A DNA stretch of 64,000 nucleotides, from NCBI RefSeq assembly GCF_046127645.1, contig NZ_CP175919.1; one strand, 5' to 3'. Positions 1 through 8,535 of the stretch are shown here, in pieces. Each line of letters starts with the position of its first letter. The first letter of the stretch is position 1. A program made the position numbers and the translations under genes. Source of the DNA: Clostridium_F caseinilyticum (GTDB taxonomy: Bacteria; Bacillota; Clostridia; Clostridiales; Clostridiaceae). Under the pieces are notes generated by a model. That model saw only the letters and a list, made by a program, of their open reading frames with translations. It did no database searches and was not told the DNA's origin.

Positions 1-174
1 TCTAAAAATTCCAAGGAAATAATAGAACTTTTAAGATATTCGGTTAAAAAATATAATCAAACCCTAGTGCTTATAACTCATGACTTAAATATAGCAAAAA
101 TGGCAGATAGAGTTATAACTATAGCAGATGGAGAAGTTAAAGGGGACGAGGTGACTAAAGTTGAAAAGCTATAG
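1..174 (+). CDS. ABC transporter ATP-binding protein, C-terminal fragment (cut by window edge)
   Basis: Frame 1 is open from the first base and ends at TAG 172-174. The visible residues include LVLITHDLNIAKMADRV followed by IADGEV, which is the switch (H-loop) histidine region and C-terminal end of an ABC ATPase of the LolD/MacB/BceA type. The last 14 bases overlap the permease that starts at 161, so the two are translationally coupled. Together they would form an exporter or antimicrobial-peptide detoxification module. The Walker A, signature and Walker B motifs lie outside the window. Family assignment is firm; substrate is unknown. Confidence 0.85.
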   Translation, partial: SKNSKEIIELLRYSVKKYNQTLVLITHDLNIAKMADRVITIADGEVKGDEVTKVEKL

Positions 175-2857
175 TGAAATTACAGGAAGGTATTTAAAAC
201 AAAATAAGAAAAGAACAGTATTAACCATAGTAGGAATAATATTAGCTATATCTTTATTTTCTGGTATAGGAAATTTATTTTTCAGTATGAGAGATAACTT
301 TATACAAAGGGAAAGAGAGCAGAAAGGTAATTATGAAGTAAAATATTTGGGAGTAAATAAAGATAAAGTAAATAAACTAGAAAATAATTTTGAAATTAAG
401 GATTATGGTGTAAGCAAAGAAGATAATAACTTTATTATAAAGGATGATAAAAATGGTGAGAAAACAGGCAGTGATATTGGTAAAAATTCACCAGACAATA
501 ATTCTAAAATTATAAATTTGGATTTTTATGATAATAGCATGTTAAATAATGTAATGACTATTGATATGAAAGAAGGAAGAAAACCCAACGCAGCAGACGA
601 AATAATACTAGAAAAAAGGGCAAAAAGAAAATTAGGAAAAAAAGTAGGAGATTATATAGAAGGAATTAATATGGACTCCCAAATACTTAAAAAAGCAATA
701 AAGGACAATCCTCAAATACTTTTTAATGCCAATGAAAAGTTTAATTTACAAAAATCAGATTCAAAAGAAGTTAAAAAGTATAAAATAGTAGGATATTTTG
801 ATGTTGAAGGAAGCGTGTCAAATAGTTTTTATGGGGCTATAGGATATTTAGATAAAAATTCTATAAAAAATGATGATAAGTATTCTTTCTATGCAAATCT
901 TAAAGAGAAGAAAAATAAAGTAGACATAGGTAAGAAAGTTGGTAAGACAGTAGGATTAAGTGAAAATAAAAAAATAGGTGATACACCAGAAATAAGTTTT
1001 AATGAATCTGTATTAAGACTTATGGCAGAGGGTAATAATACTATATTAAATAAAGGAACAAAGGGCATATTTATATTTATTGTAGCGTTAATAATAGTAT
1101 GTACTGTTGCTGTTATTTATAATGCTTTTAACATATCTGTAGCAGAGAGAATTAATCAATTTGGTATATTAAGAAGTATAGGAGCTACACCAGGAAAAAT
1201 AAGAAAACTAGTATTTAAAGAAGCCTTTATAATGAGCATTATAGCTATTCCCATAGGAGTTCTTTCAGGATATTTAGGGATCTATATTACAATAAAGCTT
1301 ATGTCAAACGCAAAACAGTTTATATTTGAAGGTTTAAAAATAGGTTTTTATAAAGAGGTTATAATTATATGTATTGTGCTTACAGCTATCACTATAATAT
1401 TATCTGTATTAGGTCCAGCTATAAAAGCTTCCAAAGTAGCACCAATAGATGCTATAAGAAATTCTTCAAACCTTAAAAAAGAAAAAATAAAAAGAAGAAA
1501 AGGAAGACTTATAAAGTTAATATTTGGTGTAGAAGGGGCAGTGGCCTACAAAAATATAAGAAGAAATAATAAGAGATTTATAATAACAGTTTTTTCTCTT
1601 ATGATATCTTTAATAATGTTTATAATTTTCACTTCTATGGGTAAAATATCAGGAGAAATTACTAAACAATTTATGGATTCAATGCCTTTTGATGCTAGTA
1701 TTCAATCAGATAAACCAATAGATCAAAAATTTATATCTGAAATTAGAAGTAAAGATGGTATAAAAGAAGTATATTCTCCAAAGATTAGAAATGCTTTAGT
1801 TTATTTAGAAAAGGATATTTTAAATGAAAAATATTATAAAAAAATAAATAAAGAAATGCCTAAAAGCGAAAAAATTAAAGGAAAAGATTATGTGTGTTTA
1901 GATAATATAACATATTCATCCTATGATAAAGCTTCTTTTGAAGAAGCAAAAAATAATTTAGTAGATGGGAAAATAGATATACAAGCTTTAAATAATAATG
2001 GAGTACTACTTATAAATAGAAATGAGATAACTAAGAAAAACGGAGGAAAAGTAATATCAGATATTACAAAATATAAGGTTGGGGATAAAATAAGAATTCC
2101 AAGGACTAAAGATAAATTTTATCCTGAAAGAGGAGAAGAAAAGAAAATTGATTTAAAAGATGAATTTAAACAAGGTATAGAAAAAGGAGACTTCATTGAA
2201 TTAACTATAGTAGGTATATTAAGTAAGGACAGTTTTAATGGGAATTTAGGTAAAGATAGTATAGGTTTAGTTTTTAGTGATAAATGTTTTGAAAATAATT
2301 TTGGAGCATTACCTATAAAATCTATTGCTATAACTTATAAAGATGAAAAGGCTAGAGAAAAATATGCAAGCTATTTTGAAGAAAAGGCAGAAGAAGTAGA
2401 AGGAAGCTATATAGATGTTTATAATATGAACAATCGAATAGAAAGCGCCAATAAGCAAGTTGCGGTATTTATGTATGGTTTTATAACTATAATAACCATA
2501 ATCGGAATGGTAAATATAATAAATACAGTAACTATAGGATTACTTCTTAGAAAATCAGAATTTGCAACTTTAACAGCCATAGGAATGACAAAAGCTCAAT
2601 TAAATAAAATGGTAATGTTAGAAGGGCTACTTCATGGGGTATTTACCAGCATATTTGGATCAATTATAGCCTATGTATTATATAATTTCCTTTTAAAACA
2701 GAGCTCGGATTTTATGAGTTTTGATATTAAGTTTCCTATAGATGTATTTGCAATAGGTGTTTTAGGAGTAATAGGTATAACACTTTTAGCTTCAATAATA
2801 CCACTTAGAAGACTTAAAAAAATGAGCATAGTAGAAAACATAAGAGCTAAGGAATAA
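161..2857 (+). CDS. FtsX-like ABC transporter permease
   Basis: 898-residue membrane protein starting at TTG 161 inside the end of the ATPase gene. The N-terminal TM segment (about residues 20-40) is followed by a large extracytoplasmic domain. A three-helix FtsX domain follows (about residues 300-440, containing INQFGILRSIGATPGKIRKL). A second TM plus extracytoplasmic unit comes next, and a second FtsX domain ends the protein (about 775-895, with SEFATLTAIGMTKAQLNKM). This two-times-four-TM layout fits MacB/BceB-type and lipoprotein-exporter permeases. A response regulator and kinase follow about 1 kb downstream, as in peptide-antibiotic sensing and detoxification modules. Role in such resistance is inferred; the exact substrate cannot be told. 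Confidence 0.88.
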   Translation: MKSYSEITGRYLKQNKKRTVLTIVGIILAISLFSGIGNLFFSMRDNFIQREREQKGNYEVKYLGVNKDKVNKLENNFEIKDYGVSKEDNNFIIKDDKNGEKTGSDIGKNSPDNNSKIINLDFYDNSMLNNVMTIDMKEGRKPNAADEIILEKRAKRKLGKKVGDYIEGINMDSQILKKAIKDNPQILFNANEKFNLQKSDSKEVKKYKIVGYFDVEGSVSNSFYGAIGYLDKNSIKNDDKYSFYANLKEKKNKVDIGKKVGKTVGLSENKKIGDTPEISFNESVLRLMAEGNNTILNKGTKGIFIFIVALIIVCTVAVIYNAFNISVAERINQFGILRSIGATPGKIRKLVFKEAFIMSIIAIPIGVLSGYLGIYITIKLMSNAKQFIFEGLKIGFYKEVIIICIVLTAITIILSVLGPAIKASKVAPIDAIRNSSNLKKEKIKRRKGRLIKLIFGVEGAVAYKNIRRNNKRFIITVFSLMISLIMFIIFTSMGKISGEITKQFMDSMPFDASIQSDKPIDQKFISEIRSKDGIKEVYSPKIRNALVYLEKDILNEKYYKKINKEMPKSEKIKGKDYVCLDNITYSSYDKASFEEAKNNLVDGKIDIQALNNNGVLLINRNEITKKNGGKVISDITKYKVGDKIRIPRTKDKFYPERGEEKKIDLKDEFKQGIEKGDFIELTIVGILSKDSFNGNLGKDSIGLVFSDKCFENNFGALPIKSIAITYKDEKAREKYASYFEEKAEEVEGSYIDVYNMNNRIESANKQVAVFMYGFITIITIIGMVNIINTVTIGLLLRKSEFATLTAIGMTKAQLNKMVMLEGLLHGVFTSIFGSIIAYVLYNFLLKQSSDFMSFDIKFPIDVFAIGVLGVIGITLLASIIPLRRLKKMSIVENIRAKE

Positions 2858-2883
2858 AAATATTAAAAGAGTGCTTTAAAATA

Positions 2884-3131
2884 TATTTTATTCTAACACC
2901 GAACAGATAAAAAATACATTTATAAGCTGTTAATTTTTGGGATAAGTTTTAAAGATGACTACATCAAAATTTTTTAATCAGGAGAGGTGTCATACTTGGC
3001 CTCCCTCCTGGATTCTCATATTTTGTGAGAAATTAGACTAATTTTTAACTCAGCCCAATTAAGAAATTTTAAAGCTTACTTATATATTATTATATGTGTT
3101 TTATTTTTACTATATTAAAATTAAATTTATT
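2884..3131 (+). repeat. Dispersed palindromic element, family 1, copy 1 (diverged)
   Basis: About 250 bp whose two ends are inverted repeats of AT-rich sequence, with a GC-richer centre. Here the central stem is CAGGAG / CTCCTG (about 2982-3016), followed by a second hairpin CTCATATTTTGTGAG (3014-3028). It is the most diverged of four long copies (3358-3612, 6001-6258, 16795-17049). Ends are approximate. No open reading frame of note lies inside. Confidence 0.7.
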
Positions 3132-3233
3132 TTCAGATGTTATCATTAAAATTTTTTAGAATATAGAGAATAAAATCTTAAAAATGATAGCTAAAAGCTT
3201 AAAGTTTAATCTATGATAATAGGGGAGAAAAAT

Positions 3234-3353
3234 ATGAAAAAAGAAATAATAGAAAAAGATAAGGGGAAAAATAAAAAAGAAAATAAAAATCATGATGATT
3301 ATATGGCATTTTTAGGAATGATGGCAACGTTAGATTTGTTAGTTGTAAAGTAA
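3234..3353 (+). CDS. Small protein, 39 residues, unknown function
   Basis: ATG at 3234 sits 6 bases after a good ribosome site (AGGGGAG, 3221-3227). The first two thirds are very charged (many Lys, Glu, Asn, Asp) and the last 16 residues are hydrophobic (MAFLGMMATLDLLVVK). It lies alone between two copies of the family 1 repeat and upstream of the response regulator. I do not recognise it. The ribosome site and the abrupt charged-to-hydrophobic pattern favour a real small membrane-associated peptide, but no homology can be claimed. Confidence 0.5.
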   Translation: MKKEIIEKDKGKNKKENKNHDDYMAFLGMMATLDLLVVK

Positions 3354-3357
3354 AGTT

Positions 3358-3612
3358 GTAAATTTAATTTTAATTCCGCAAATAGGAAAATATATTTATA
3401 AACCATTTATTTTGTTAGGTGGTTCTAAATTTGATTTCATTAAAAATTTTCTACCCGGTAGAGTGGACGGCTTGTCTTTACTACCGGCTTTTTACGTTCT
3501 GTGAGGGAATACGTAAATTTTTAATTCCACTAAATTAAGATCTGCTAAAGCTTATTTATGTATTTATTACATATATTTTTTTCTGTTTGTTATATTAAAA
3601 TTAAATCTGTTT
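3358..3612 (+). repeat. Dispersed palindromic element, family 1, copy 2
   Basis: Starts with TTTAATTTTAATTCCGCAAAT and ends with ATTAAAATTAAATCTG, which are inverted repeats. The central stem CCGGTAG / CTACCGG lies at about 3455-3487 around an inner GAC/GTC pairing (GGACGGCTTGTC). A second hairpin (TTTACGTTCTGTGAG) follows. It separates the 39-residue ORF from the response regulator gene. Confidence 0.85.
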
Positions 3613-3859
3613 TATTTTAAGATACCTTCCCTTATGCTAGAATTTCATAAATTTCTTTTAAATTACTATAATGTAAATTATAATTATATGAGGTTACTAG
3701 ATAATATGAGAAAATTTTATTGAGGATTGATAATGTTAATAAAGAAATAATTAAATGGTTTATGAATTAATCATAATTTTCAAGAGTAATCTGTGGAGAT
3801 TTGCTAGTAAAAAATGCGAATTTTATTAAATGTTATAACTATATTGTAGGGGGATTTTT

Positions 3860-4573
3860 ATGAATAATATACTATTAGTAGAGGATGATATGGCTTTAGC
3901 AATTGGGATGGAATATACACTAAAGCAAGAAAACTACCAGGTTAAAAGAGCTAAAAATTTAAAAGAAGCTAGAGAAATTTTTGAAAAAGAAGAATTAGAT
4001 TTAATTCTTTTAGATTTAATGTTACCAGATGGAAGTGGATATGATTTTTGCAGTGAAGTAAGAGAAGAAAGCTTAATACCAGTAATATTTATGACTGCCT
4101 GTGATGAAGAAGTTAATGTAGTTTTGGGATTAGATATGGGCGGAGATGATTATATAACAAAACCAATTAGAATAAGAGAACTTTTATCTAGGATAAATGC
4201 AGTTTTAAGAAGAAGAACTAAAGAAGCAGATTTAAAAAATAAGAACATAAAAGAAAATGATATAAAAAATAATAAAATAATTTCTAAGGATATAATAATA
4301 GAGCCTTTAAAAGCAAAAATATTTAAGGGAGAAGAAGAAATATTATTAACAGCAGGTGAATATAAATTACTTTTAATATTAGTAGAAAATAGAGGAAATG
4401 TTTTATCTAGAAATGTTTTATTAGAAAAAATCTGGGATGTGGATGGAAGTTTTGTAGATGGAAATACATTAAATGTTTATATAAAAAGATTAAGAGAAAA
4501 GATAGAAAAAGATCCTAAAAAGCCTGAATACATAGAGACTGTAAGGGGTATAGGTTATAGATGGAGTGAGTAA
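3860..4573 (+). CDS. OmpR/PhoB-family response regulator
   Basis: 237 residues; ATG after GTAGGGGGATTTTT. The receiver domain (1-120) shows the acidic pair near residues 9-10 (EDD), the phospho-acceptor Asp in LLDLMLPDGSGYDF (about residue 53), the Thr in MTACDEE and the Lys in YITKPIR. A winged-helix DNA-binding domain covers about 150-235 (LTAGEYKLLLILVENRGNVLSR ... YIKRLREKIE ... VRGIGYRW). The linker is unusually Asn/Lys-rich. It pairs with the kinase at 4741 and probably controls the upstream ABC exporter, in the manner of BceRS-like systems; the target is inferred. Confidence 0.93.
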   Translation: MNNILLVEDDMALAIGMEYTLKQENYQVKRAKNLKEAREIFEKEELDLILLDLMLPDGSGYDFCSEVREESLIPVIFMTACDEEVNVVLGLDMGGDDYITKPIRIRELLSRINAVLRRRTKEADLKNKNIKENDIKNNKIISKDIIIEPLKAKIFKGEEEILLTAGEYKLLLILVENRGNVLSRNVLLEKIWDVDGSFVDGNTLNVYIKRLREKIEKDPKKPEYIETVRGIGYRWSE

Positions 4574-4740
4574 AATTAGTCTATGAGAGTGTAAAACACT
4601 TTGAGTAAACTTCATTTAATATCTTAACTAAGTAAAGTAGATTATAGAGTTTTTAGTAGATAATTACTATATAAATATTAAAATCATAAATATTTAATTA
4701 AATTTTATAAATTAATTTACTATAACTAAGGGGGATAATT

Positions 4741-6000
4741 TTGTTAAAGTATTTTAGAAATCCTGAGATTAAAGAAATAACTTTCAAATTTAGTATATTA
4801 TTTATTTTGTTTGCTGTATTAACTACATTGTTTGTAAAAGGAGAGGTTAGCAAATTAAATAAAGATTATATAAATCAAAATACATTAATAGTAGGGAATA
4901 TAATATCAAAGCATCCAGAATTGGAAGATGAAATAATAGGCTCTTTAAATAATAAAAGTAGAATATATAATGAAGAAAGAAATTATAAAATAGGAAAAAA
5001 GGTTTTAGAAAAATATTCTTATGATGAAAATTTAGATATTTATAAAAATCCAGCGTTGAAGAATTTTAGTACAAACTTTATATATAGAATTATAATTTAT
5101 TTGGGTTTTGCTATTTTTATTACATACATAATAATATATGATAAGTTTAAATATTTTTATAAAAAAGCTGAGATATTTACTGAAGCAGCAGAAAAAATAA
5201 TGGATGGGCATTTTAATAAGTTTTTAGATGAAAATAAAGAAGGAGAATTTTATATTCTCTCTTCTAAATTTAATTTAATGTCAAATAGATTAGAGGAATC
5301 TTTATCAAATCTAAAAAAAGAAAAAATATTTTTAAAAAATATAATATCAGATATTTCTCATCAATTAAAAACACCATTATCTTCTTTAATAATGTTTAAT
5401 GAATTAATGAAAAATGAAAATATGCCAATAGAAGATAGAAAAAATTTTTTAAAGCTTAGTGATGAACAATTAAAAAGAATGGAATGGCTTATTATAAATC
5501 TTTTAAAAATAGGCAGATTAGAGGCAGGAGTAGTAGAATTTAAAAGAGAAAATAATCCTTTATATGTAACTATAAACAAAGCATTAGCAGGTCTTAGTGA
5601 AAAGGCTAAAAAAAAGTCTCAAAAGGTGATAGTTGATGTAGATGAAGATATATATTTTAAACATGATATGGAGTGGACAGCAGAAGCCATTTCAAATATT
5701 ATAAAAAATTCTATAGAACACACAAATATTGGTGGAGAAATAAAAATAAGTTGTGAAAAAACTCCAATATCTGTGACTATAAATATAAAAGATAATGGAG
5801 AAGGAATACCAGAAAAATTACAAAATAAAATATTTGAAAGGTTTTATAAAGGAGAAAATTCTGTTAATCCTTCTAGTATAGGTATAGGACTTTCTCTTAC
5901 TAAATCTATAATAGAATCTCAAAACGGAAGCATAACTGTAGAAAGTGAAGAAGGGATAGGAACAGAATTTATAATAATATTTTTAAAAACTATAGTATAA
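4741..6000 (+). CDS. Sensor histidine kinase
   Basis: 419 residues from TTG 4741, preceded by AAGGGGGATAATT. Two TM helices (about 15-33 and 112-132) flank a short extracytoplasmic part of about 80 residues. A HAMP-like segment follows, then the H-box DISHQLKTPLSSL (His about 207), the N-box NIIKNSIEH, the G1 box DNGEGIP and G2 GIGLSL near the C-terminus. It lies 167 bases after the response regulator. The gap holds only AT-rich sequence and the two are probably co-transcribed. The short sensor domain suggests it responds through a membrane partner such as the FtsX-like permease (inference). Confidence 0.92.
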   Translation: MLKYFRNPEIKEITFKFSILFILFAVLTTLFVKGEVSKLNKDYINQNTLIVGNIISKHPELEDEIIGSLNNKSRIYNEERNYKIGKKVLEKYSYDENLDIYKNPALKNFSTNFIYRIIIYLGFAIFITYIIIYDKFKYFYKKAEIFTEAAEKIMDGHFNKFLDENKEGEFYILSSKFNLMSNRLEESLSNLKKEKIFLKNIISDISHQLKTPLSSLIMFNELMKNENMPIEDRKNFLKLSDEQLKRMEWLIINLLKIGRLEAGVVEFKRENNPLYVTINKALAGLSEKAKKKSQKVIVDVDEDIYFKHDMEWTAEAISNIIKNSIEHTNIGGEIKISCEKTPISVTINIKDNGEGIPEKLQNKIFERFYKGENSVNPSSIGIGLSLTKSIIESQNGSITVESEEGIGTEFIIIFLKTIV

Positions 6001-6258
6001 AATAAATTTAATTTTAATTCCGCAAATAGAAATAATATATTCATAAGCAACTCATTGCGCTAAGTAGTTCTAAATTTAGCTCCATTAAAAATTTTCTACC
6101 CAGCAGAATCGCCGTCTTGGCTTTACTGCTGGCTTCTCACGTCCTGTGAGAAATTATGCGAATTTTTAATTTCGTCAGATTAAGAACTACTAGAGCTTAT
6201 TCAAATGTTTATTACATATATTTTCACTATTTGTTTCATTAAAATTAAATCTACTTTA
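6001..6258 (+). repeat. Dispersed palindromic element, family 1, copy 3
   Basis: Begins right after the kinase stop codon. Outer arms are TTTAATTTTAATTCCGCAAA and CATTAAAATTAAATCT. The central stem here is CCAGCAG / CTGCTGG (about 6100-6132), with inner GCC/GGC (GCCGTCTTGGC), then CTCACGTCCTGTGAG (6138-6152). Compared with copies 2 and 4, the stem has changed on both sides so that pairing is kept. Confidence 0.87.
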
Positions 6259-6261
6259 AAG

Positions 6262-6345
6262 ATTGTTTGGAAATAGGAAGAATATATTTGTAAGAAATTT
6301 ATTTAACTAAGTATGGCTAAATTTGGCTACATTAAATTTAAATAT
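6262..6345 (+). repeat. Family 1 repeat, left-half fragment
   Basis: The sequence GGAAATAGGAAGAATATATT and the following 60 bases match the left half of the family 1 element, up to the ATTAAATTT just before the central stem, and then stop. It directly follows copy 3 and precedes the Uma2 gene. Confidence 0.6.
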
Positions 6346-6453
6346 GATAGTTATTTATAAATCTATTATAATAGTATAGTTAGTTTGTTATAATAAAAGT
6401 AAATATAGATAGGATAAGGCATTCAAATTATTTTAGTAGGGAGGTTTCCTATA

Positions 6454-7005
6454 ATGGATTTTGAATATATTAAGATTTATACTGAAGAAGAGTTTGAGAA
6501 CATCCAATCAAACTATAATGGAAAAGCTGAATATGATAATGGGATTATATTATTAAGTTCAAATACTTCTATAAGTCACAATAGAATTAAAAGAAGAATA
6601 CTATCAAAGTTAGATAATTATTTTAGTGGTACAAAATGTGAACCATTTGATGAACAAATAGAAGTTATTTTCAAAAGTGAAAATGATATAAGAAAATATA
6701 AACCAGATGTTTTTGTTATGTGTGAAGATGCAAAAAGACAAGGAGAAAGTTTTACTTCTCCCCCTAAGTTAATATTTGAAGTAGTATCTAGAAGCACTTC
6801 AGACCATGATTACATAACAAAGCTTGCTATATATCAAAAGTTTGGTGTGCGTGAATACAATATAGTGGAACAAAGTGGAAAAATTATTCAATATTCTCTT
6901 GTGGATAATAAATATACAATATCAGATGTGTTTAAAAATAATGATGAATATATAAGCACAGCATTTCCTGATTTAAGAATAAATTTAAAGGACATATTTG
7001 AATAA
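6454..7005 (+). CDS. Uma2-family (DUF820) PD-(D/E)XK nuclease-like protein
   Basis: 183 residues; ATG 6454 after AGGGAGGTTTCCTATA. The family signature is clear: YDNGIILLSS near residue 30, YKPDVFVMCED (the catalytic Asp, about residue 87), PPKLIFEVVSRST (Glu about 109) and a conserved Lys/Tyr in TKLAIYQKFGVREYNIV. Uma2 proteins have a restriction-endonuclease fold; their biological role is poorly understood, and many are found in mobile or repetitive contexts. It stands alone between two family 1 repeat pieces. Confidence 0.9.
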   Translation: MDFEYIKIYTEEEFENIQSNYNGKAEYDNGIILLSSNTSISHNRIKRRILSKLDNYFSGTKCEPFDEQIEVIFKSENDIRKYKPDVFVMCEDAKRQGESFTSPPKLIFEVVSRSTSDHDYITKLAIYQKFGVREYNIVEQSGKIIQYSLVDNKYTISDVFKNNDEYISTAFPDLRINLKDIFE

Positions 7006-7021
7006 TATCGGTAATATGGTG

Positions 7022-7072
7022 ATTTAGAGCAGATTTAATTTTAATTTCGCAAATAGTGAAAATATATTTATT
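7022..7072 (+). repeat. Family 1 repeat, left-end fragment
   Basis: GATTTAATTTTAATTTCGCA followed by AATAGTGAAAATATATTTAT reproduces the left terminus of the 250-bp element and then diverges. It overlaps the upstream region of the LUD-domain gene, so it may supply its 5' leader. Confidence 0.6.
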
Positions 7073-7160
7073 TAATATAATATGTTGTATAGGAACTTGG
7101 AATTTTTCTAATTATACAATTTACTCAAATAAGTATAATAATTATGGGAAGGTTATGATT

Positions 7161-7802
7161 ATGGATAAGAATATATTAGATGTAAAAAAACAAAGGATAA
7201 TGAGAACTATAAAATCCTTAGAGGAAAATAATATGAATGGATATTTAGTTAATAGTAGAGACGAGCTTATAGGAAAAATAAAAGAAATAGTAAAGGAAGG
7301 ATCTAAAGTCTCTTGTGGTGGTTCTATAACATTATTTGAAACTGGTGTCATAGAACATTTAAGATCAGGAAGATATGAATTTTTAGATAGATATAAAGAA
7401 GGATTAACTTCACAAGATATTAAAAATATATTTAGAGAATCATTTTTTGTAGATGCTTATTTTGCAAGTTCAAATGCTATAACTGAAAATGGAGAATTAT
7501 ATAATGTAGACGGAAATGGGAATAGAGTAGCAGCTATGCTTTATGGACCAGATAAAGTTATCATTATAGCTGGAGTAAATAAAATAGTTAGAGATTTAGA
7601 TGAAGCTATAAAAAGAAATGTATATATATCAGCACCAGCTAACACTAAAAGATTGCAAAAAAAGACTCCTTGTACAAAGCTAGGATATTGTATGGATTGT
7701 AAAAGTGAAGAGAGAATATGCAATGAGTATACATTGATAAAAAGACAAGGTAATAAAGATAGAATTCATGTAATATTTATAAATGAAGATTTTGGGTATT
7801 AG
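7161..7802 (+). CDS. LUD-domain (LutB/LutC-like, YkgG) protein
   Basis: 213 residues. I chose ATG 7161 because GGGAAGG (7146-7152) is 8 bases upstream; a longer reading to 7056 would run into repeat sequence. Motifs of the LUD fold are present: GSKVSCGGSITLFETG, FFVDAYFASSNAITENGELYNVDGNGNR and YGPDKVIIIAGVNKIV. The C-terminus has a Cys cluster (CTKLGYCMDCKSEERIC). Related proteins act in lactate oxidation or bind an unknown ligand; stand-alone clostridial versions like this one lack a known reaction. No lutA or lutB neighbour is present. Confidence 0.85.
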   Translation: MDKNILDVKKQRIMRTIKSLEENNMNGYLVNSRDELIGKIKEIVKEGSKVSCGGSITLFETGVIEHLRSGRYEFLDRYKEGLTSQDIKNIFRESFFVDAYFASSNAITENGELYNVDGNGNRVAAMLYGPDKVIIIAGVNKIVRDLDEAIKRNVYISAPANTKRLQKKTPCTKLGYCMDCKSEERICNEYTLIKRQGNKDRIHVIFINEDFGY

Positions 7803-7841
7803 GATTTCTGCTTAAAAGAAATTTTATTTAGAGTAAAAAAT

Positions 7842-7888
7842 AAGAAAATATTATTTGAATCAAGTAAAATAATATTTTCTTATTTTTA
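7842..7888 (+). terminator. Rho-independent terminator after the LUD gene
   Basis: Perfect 15-bp stem, AAGAAAATATTATTT (7842-7856) with AAATAATATTTTCTT (7867-7881), followed by a T-rich tract. Confidence 0.8.
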
Positions 7889-7946
7889 TAGTAATTTAAA
7901 TAAAGTCTAATATAATTCATTATTTAATAGTTGTATAAGTTAAATT

Positions 7947-7995
7947 AAGGGGATATCCCAAAATAAAATTAAAGTTATTTTGAGATACCCTTTTA
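7947..7995 (-). terminator. Hairpin / terminator for sspH
   Basis: Inverted repeat AAGGGGATATCCCAAAATAA with TTATTTTGAGATACCCTTT. It lies just past the end of the minus-strand sspH gene. A closely similar hairpin recurs at 54024-54066. Confidence 0.6.
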
Positions 7996-8016
7996 ATTTG
8001 GTTAAGTTTAAAAAAT

Positions 8017-8205
8017 TTAATGATTTATAACACCACTATCTCTTATGTCATTAAGTGGAGCTATAATAGTATTGCCAGTATCTAAATTTTCTAATGTAGC
8101 CATTTTAGAAGATTCATCTACAGCCTTTATAATTACAGGTTCACCTTTACAAAACACATCTATCTTTTTAGAATTAATTAACTGAGAAGCTCTGCTTGCG
8201 TCCAT
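8017..8205 (-). CDS. sspH: H-type small acid-soluble spore protein
   Basis: 62 residues from ATG 8205, with AAAGGAG 8 bases upstream; a GTG at 8214 overlaps the ribosome site and is less likely. The sequence MDASRASQLINS, then V.CKGEPVIIKAVDE and TGNTIIAPLNDIRD, matches the SspH/H-type SASP family. Members are small proteins packed into the forespore core during sporulation. It is transcribed alone, away from the folT riboswitch, and probably depends on the forespore sigma factor SigG (family knowledge; no site is called here). Confidence 0.85.
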   Translation of the reverse strand: MDASRASQLINSKKIDVFCKGEPVIIKAVDESSKMATLENLDTGNTIIAPLNDIRDSGVINH

Positions 8206-8275
8206 TTTATTCACTCCTTTAGCATTAAAATTTCTATTATATATTATTAGTTTTTACATTTGAATATAAAATATG

Positions 8276-8304
8276 TGGACATTATATTTGTATTTATGTA
8301 TAAT
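8276..8304 (+). promoter_or_regulatory. Sigma-A-type promoter for the folT leader
   Basis: TGGACA (8276-8281), 17 bases, TATAAT (8299-8304). It places the transcription start about 25-30 bases before the THF riboswitch. Confidence 0.65.
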
Positions 8305-8336
8305 GTGCTTAGGCAATTTAATTTTAAAAGTTTAAA

Positions 8337-8442
8337 GTAACAGAGTAGGTAATTACACGTTAAGGTTTAGAGGACGGGAAGTTGTCTCTAAAAGAAAAAT
8401 CTTTAAAAAGATTTGCGATGTATTACCGCATTCCGCTGTTAC
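8337..8442 (+). ncRNA. Tetrahydrofolate (THF) riboswitch
   Basis: The closing stem GTAACAG / CTGTTAC (8337-8343 and 8436-8442) encloses the conserved THF aptamer words AGAGTAGGTAATTACACGTT, GGACGGGAAGTTGTCTCT and GCGATGTATTACCGCATTCC. THF riboswitches control folate transport or synthesis genes in Clostridia, and the next gene is a folT-type ECF component. The following terminator hairpin (8461-8517) indicates control by transcription attenuation. Confidence 0.88.
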
Positions 8443-8460
8443 ATTAGAGAGTTGTATTCA

Positions 8461-8517
8461 AAACACTTATTTTTCTCTTTAGTGTAATCTAGTGGGAAAA
8501 TAAGTGTTTTTTTATTT
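8461..8517 (+). terminator. Expression-platform terminator of the THF riboswitch
   Basis: AAACACTTATTTTTC pairs with GGGAAAATAAGTGTTT, followed by seven or more T. It lies between the aptamer and the folT start codon, so folate binding would be expected to end transcription here. Confidence 0.75.
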
Positions 8518-8535
8518 TAAAAGGGGTGGACAAAA

